A stretch of 64,000 nucleotides of DNA from Chloroflexota bacterium (lineage in GTDB: Bacteria > Chloroflexota > UBA11872 > VXOZ01): NCBI GenBank assembly GCA_026710945.1, contig JAPOQA010000054.1, forward strand, positions 124,001 through 188,000. Direction: 5' to 3'. The position numbers and the translations under genes are program-made. How positions within the stretch are numbered: position 1 is the first letter of the stretch; the number at the start of each line of letters is the position of its first letter. The notes under the pieces are model-generated. The model saw nothing but the letters and a program-made list of their open reading frames with translations, was not told the DNA's origin and searched no databases. Positions 60,948-64,000 of this stretch are shown here, piece by piece.

Positions 60948-61733
60948 ATGGCAGAGGTGAAGTCGATGGTGACTGAAGAGGAGCTAGCATTTTACGCGGA
61001 CAACGGCTATCTCCTGATCAAGGGTCTGGTATCGGCTGAGGGCATAGCAGAACTGAAAGAGCGGCTCGAAGAGTACATGTATGATCGCCTGCCCATACCG
61101 GAAGGGGTCAAGATCCAGGTTGAGCCCCGTGTGGAACGCGGCGAGGTGCCGTGGCCGGAGCGACGCGGCGATGCATTTCGCAAGATCGACCGGCTCGTCG
61201 TTCACGACGACCGCTTTCGCGGGCTAGGCACAATGCCGGAGGTCGTGAAGCGCATGCAGGCTCTCATCGGCAGCGAGAATCTGAAGCTCTTTCGTGACTC
61301 AGTGCTAATGAAACCGGCGCAGGTTGGCTCGGCCAAGGGAATGCATCAAGATTCTCCCTACTGGCCGATTGAGCCGATGGAATTGAGCTCATGCTGGATG
61401 CCCTTTGAGCCTGCTACCCCGGAGAACGGCTGCATTACCGCCGTTCCCGGCAGCCACAAGCGCGGTCCTGTACCTCATGAGCGGGTGCCGGATGACTATA
61501 TCATCAACGAATCTAACTATGATCCGGCTGACGTGATAGCTGTCCCCATGGAAGCGGGCGATGGGCTCTTCTTCCATAGCCTCCTGCTCCACGGGACGGC
61601 GCCAAATCTCACGACGCAGTCGCGGCGGGCGATTACGATGAGCTACATGGCCGCGGAGTTCCAGTACACAGGTGACGCGCCTAAGCCGGACTACCTGCGC
61701 ATCTGCGGTCAGGACGTCCCAGGAGGCGTGTAA
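60948..61733 (+). CDS. Phytanoyl-CoA dioxygenase (PhyH) family Fe(II)/2-oxoglutarate oxygenase
   Basis: A 261-residue double-stranded beta-helix oxygenase. The iron ligands are the HxD of GMHQDSPYW (about residue 130) and the distal His of LLLHGTAPN, with the 2-oxoglutarate Arg in SRRAITMSYM. PhyH-type enzymes hydroxylate lipids, alkaloid-like compounds or small acids. GGAGG lies 7 bases before ATG 60948; ATG 60945 is one codon earlier. It stands alone on the plus strand, 82 bases before the permease gene, so co-transcription is possible. Confidence 0.88.
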   Translation: MAEVKSMVTEEELAFYADNGYLLIKGLVSAEGIAELKERLEEYMYDRLPIPEGVKIQVEPRVERGEVPWPERRGDAFRKIDRLVVHDDRFRGLGTMPEVVKRMQALIGSENLKLFRDSVLMKPAQVGSAKGMHQDSPYWPIEPMELSSCWMPFEPATPENGCITAVPGSHKRGPVPHERVPDDYIINESNYDPADVIAVPMEAGDGLFFHSLLLHGTAPNLTTQSRRAITMSYMAAEFQYTGDAPKPDYLRICGQDVPGGV

Positions 61734-61815
61734 GGCGCGTCTGGCAGTTTGCCCACGTGCCCTTGCAGTGAGTGCGTTGAGATAGACTAAATGGCGCTCT
61801 GTTAGGAGGCCCTGC

Positions 61816-63555
61816 TTGGCGTCAGCCCGCCTAGGCGAGAACATCCGTTACGAACCGGATGAGCCTTGTTCGTTGTTTACGGCGGTAGTCGTGGGAGCGC
61901 AGGGCGTCTTGATTGTCGTGGCTCCTGCCGTGCTTATTGTGGCCATCACGGCGGTAGCCTCCGGCCAGGACGAGCGCTATCTCACGTGGGCCGTGTTTGC
62001 GTCGCTCATCGTCGGTGGGGCGATCACGGCGCTGCAGGCGGCCGGCATTGGCTGGCTCGGCACGCGCCACCTTCTCATTACCGGCACCACGCCAAACTAT
62101 GTTGCAGTCTCGGTCTTAGCACTTGCGGAAGGCGGACCGGCCACACTCGCGAGTCTGATTATCCTGTCGGCGCTCTTCTATCTGGCAATTGCGGCGTGGC
62201 TGCCGCGTTTGCGCCGCATCATTACACCGGCCGTTTCCGGTACCGTGCTCATGTTGATCGCAACGATGATACTGCCGGTGGCCTTCGACCGCCTGAATGA
62301 AGTTCCAGCAGACACACCCGCAATTGCCGGTCCGGGCGTGGCGCTGGTTACGCTGGTAGTAACGACCATTCTGGCATTGCGCGCGCCTGTCTCCTGGCGG
62401 CTGTGGTCGCCGCTTCTCGGCATTGGCGCAGGCTGTGTGGCGGCGGCGTTTTTCGGCATGTACGAATTGGATCGGCTTCGTGAAGCGGCGTGGGTTGGGT
62501 TGCCTTCAGGCGGTTTTCCGGGGCTGGAATTGACGCCGACCGCCGGGTTTTGGGCACTGCTGCCGATGTTCCTGGTAGTAACCCTCGTGCAGGCAATTAA
62601 GACCATTGGTGACGCGGTAGTGGTGCAGCAGGTCTCACAGCGCCGGCAGCGAGCAATTGACTTTCGCAAGATTCAGGGCGCGCTTTATGCCAACGGGGTA
62701 GGCATCTTGTTGTCTGGTCTCGCCGGTACACCGCCCACGAGCGCCTATTCGTCTTTCACGGTCTCCCTCATCAATCTCACTGGGGTAGCCGCCCGCAGGG
62801 TTGCCTACGCCATGGGGGTGATATTCTTCATCCTGGCGCTGTTTCCCAAAGTAACCGGCTTGCTTCTCACCATTCCCAACCCCATCATGGGCGCATTCTT
62901 GTTAGTGGCAATTGGGATTCTCTTTTTCGAGGGCATACGCACTGTCTCGCGCTCGGGGCTTGGGTACCAAGATGCACTAGTTGTTGGGCTGTCGTTCTCA
63001 ATTGGGGTTGGCTTACAGCACCAGAATATCTTTGAGGGCGTCTTACGCGCGCCATGGGATGCATTGCTGGGCAATGGCATAACCATCGGTGCAGCAAGTG
63101 CCATCGCGTTAACGGTACTCCTAGACATAACGGGACCGCGACGCCGGCGCTTGCAGGTGCGTCTGGCCAATTCCGACCTGCCCCAGATTGACGCTTTTCT
63201 GCAGGAAGTCGCTGCCAAGCTGAGTTGGAACGAAGAGTCTATTGACCGCCTGCGCTCTGCGGGTGAAGAAACTCTCGCGAGCCTGCTGCGACCGGAAAGT
63301 GCGCACCCCACGGACAAAGTGCCGCGCTTGATTATTGCCACACGCCCGGAAGGCAATGCGCTGGAATTGGAATTCTCGGCGGTGTTCGCGGAAGAAAATC
63401 TGGAAGACCGGCTGGCACATCTCGACGAACAGAGTGAAACAGACGACGATAGAGAGGTGTCGTTTCGGCTGCTACGGCACTATGCGTCTGCGGTGCGGCA
63501 CCAAAAGTACCACGGTATGGACATCGTAACGGTGCGAGTCGAGAGAGCACAATAG
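61816..63555 (+). CDS. NCS2 nucleobase (xanthine/uracil) permease with C-terminal anti-sigma-like ATPase domain
   Basis: A 579-residue protein from TTG 61816 with GGAGG 7 bases upstream. Residues about 15-440 form a membrane domain of the nucleobase:cation symporter-2 family (12-14 segments; GTTPNYVAVSVLAL, TIGDAVVVQQVSQR and PPTSAYSSFTVSLI lie in conserved spots). The last 130 residues are soluble: NEESIDRLRSAGEETLASLL resembles the N-box helix of RsbW/HATPase_c_2 domains, and SFRLLRHYASAVRHQKYHG with MDIVTVRV resembles their C-terminal end. The usual glycine boxes are degenerate. It probably imports purines or pyrimidines; the tail may be regulatory. Confidence 0.83.
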   Translation: MASARLGENIRYEPDEPCSLFTAVVVGAQGVLIVVAPAVLIVAITAVASGQDERYLTWAVFASLIVGGAITALQAAGIGWLGTRHLLITGTTPNYVAVSVLALAEGGPATLASLIILSALFYLAIAAWLPRLRRIITPAVSGTVLMLIATMILPVAFDRLNEVPADTPAIAGPGVALVTLVVTTILALRAPVSWRLWSPLLGIGAGCVAAAFFGMYELDRLREAAWVGLPSGGFPGLELTPTAGFWALLPMFLVVTLVQAIKTIGDAVVVQQVSQRRQRAIDFRKIQGALYANGVGILLSGLAGTPPTSAYSSFTVSLINLTGVAARRVAYAMGVIFFILALFPKVTGLLLTIPNPIMGAFLLVAIGILFFEGIRTVSRSGLGYQDALVVGLSFSIGVGLQHQNIFEGVLRAPWDALLGNGITIGAASAIALTVLLDITGPRRRRLQVRLANSDLPQIDAFLQEVAAKLSWNEESIDRLRSAGEETLASLLRPESAHPTDKVPRLIIATRPEGNALELEFSAVFAEENLEDRLAHLDEQSETDDDREVSFRLLRHYASAVRHQKYHGMDIVTVRVERAQ

Positions 63556-63772
63556 AACAGCGAGTTCCTCAGCGTTGCATTCCCCTCTGCTAAGACGGAC
63601 CGAGACGCTCTCACGATCTTTATCGCTCCCCGCCCGCGCAATTGGGCTCGTCCAACCCCCACAGGCACGCCGCGCGGGACTATCCTCCTGAGTCTCGGTC
63701 TGAATTGTGCCTCACACCTTCAGGGGTACGGTCCCGCCTGCGCGCCATCCGACTCTAATGGGACATGCTGCT

Positions 63773-64000
63773 TTAGTCAGACGCATTCTCAGCAATGAAT
63801 TTCCGCACGATGTCCGCGCACTCCTCCGGTTTTTCCAGTGAGAGGAAGTGTGTCGCATCGGGCAAGAAGTCATAGTCCACGCTCAGGATGTCACTGAGAT
63901 CCAGGGTTGGCAGATAGGAATATGGCAAGGTGGGGTCAGCTCCAATGACCTTAATGGGACAGTGAAACTTTCGAAAGTCCACGAGAACGGCATAGGGGCT
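63773..64000 (-). CDS. Alpha/beta hydrolase, C-terminal part (5' end cut by window)
   Basis: Seventy-five codons of a minus-strand gene that enters from the window end; the frame is open to 64000, so the GTG at 63982 is not a real start. The segment CPIKVIGADPTLP is the strand before the catalytic Asp region of alpha/beta hydrolases, and LPDATHFLSLEKPEECADIVRKFI holds the catalytic His followed by the closing helix. Function is not predictable. Confidence 0.78.
   Translation of the reverse strand, partial: SPYAVLVDFRKFHCPIKVIGADPTLPYSYLPTLDLSDILSVDYDFLPDATHFLSLEKPEECADIVRKFIAENASD

Overview
The window looks like a chromosome segment of a free-living or host-associated bacterium of about 55-60% GC by eye. 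The best guess is Chloroflexota (SAR202/Dehalococcoidia-like or a sponge-symbiont lineage), inferred from three things: a DUF2342 'F420-associated' zinc protease, Tat-exported lipoprotein binding proteins, and many CehA/PHP, M81, ceramidase-like and phytanoyl-dioxygenase genes beside ordinary housekeeping genes. No rRNA, phage integrase, transposase or CRISPR array is visible. The taxonomy is inference; no marker in the window settles it.

Layout. 1-6.2 kb: truncated metallo-beta-lactamase-fold hydrolase, cytosolic GAF-GAF histidine kinase (both -), then an acyl-CoA synthetase/3-hydroxyacyl-CoA dehydrogenase pair (+). 6.4-11 kb (-): pgk, gapA, a membrane-anchored YvcK-type protein and a monothiol-like glutaredoxin, i.e. 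lower glycolysis/gluconeogenesis. 11-17.2 kb (-): two PHP/DUF3604-like proteins on either side of a CocE/NonD alpha/beta hydrolase. 17.8-23.7 kb: aquaporin (probable CTG start), citramalate synthase (isoleucine route), HAD protein, F420-associated protease, DUF5069 protein and an APH-like kinase. 23.9-31.2 kb (+): glcD-glcE-glcF, a thioredoxin-reductase-like ferredoxin-NADP reductase, and NuoE/NuoF-like proteins, a redox block running from glycolate to NAD(P)(H).

31.4-45.7 kb is a long minus-strand run: MFS transporter, unknown membrane protein, a tight group (CehA-like hydrolase, PLP lyase, M81 peptidase, VAO-type flavoenzyme), polysaccharide deacetylase, a repeat-rich spacer, a DegT aminotransferase, and two 464-residue Tat lipoprotein solute-binding proteins. 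Each binding-protein gene is followed, in coordinate order, by a tRNA-Glu(UUC) gene on the opposite strand. Promoters, gene length and order show this is one tandemly duplicated block of about 2 kb.

46.2-49.6 kb (+) is the greA-lysS-serS operon with a strong promoter and a terminator-like hairpin in the leader. 49.7-64 kb is again accessory: a sulfatase-fold protein with Thr in the nucleophile position, a three-gene operon (TIM-barrel isomerase, amidohydrolase, ComA-like protein with altered active-site motifs), a HAD phosphatase-like protein, a MarR regulator, a NIF3-like protein, two tandem neutral-ceramidase-fold proteins lacking the catalytic Ser, an SNM1/ligase-associated-type exonuclease, a phytanoyl-CoA dioxygenase, an NCS2 nucleobase permease fused to an anti-sigma-like ATPase domain, and the 3' end of an alpha/beta hydrolase cut by the window edge.

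The best candidates for undescribed biology are the ComA-like operon (51.3-53.8 kb), the duplicated binding protein/tRNA-Glu unit (42.2-46.0 kb), the Ser-less ceramidase pair (56.7-59.5 kb), the CehA/PLP/M81/VAO group (33.7-39.4 kb) and the glycolate-FNR-NuoEF block (23.9-31.2 kb).
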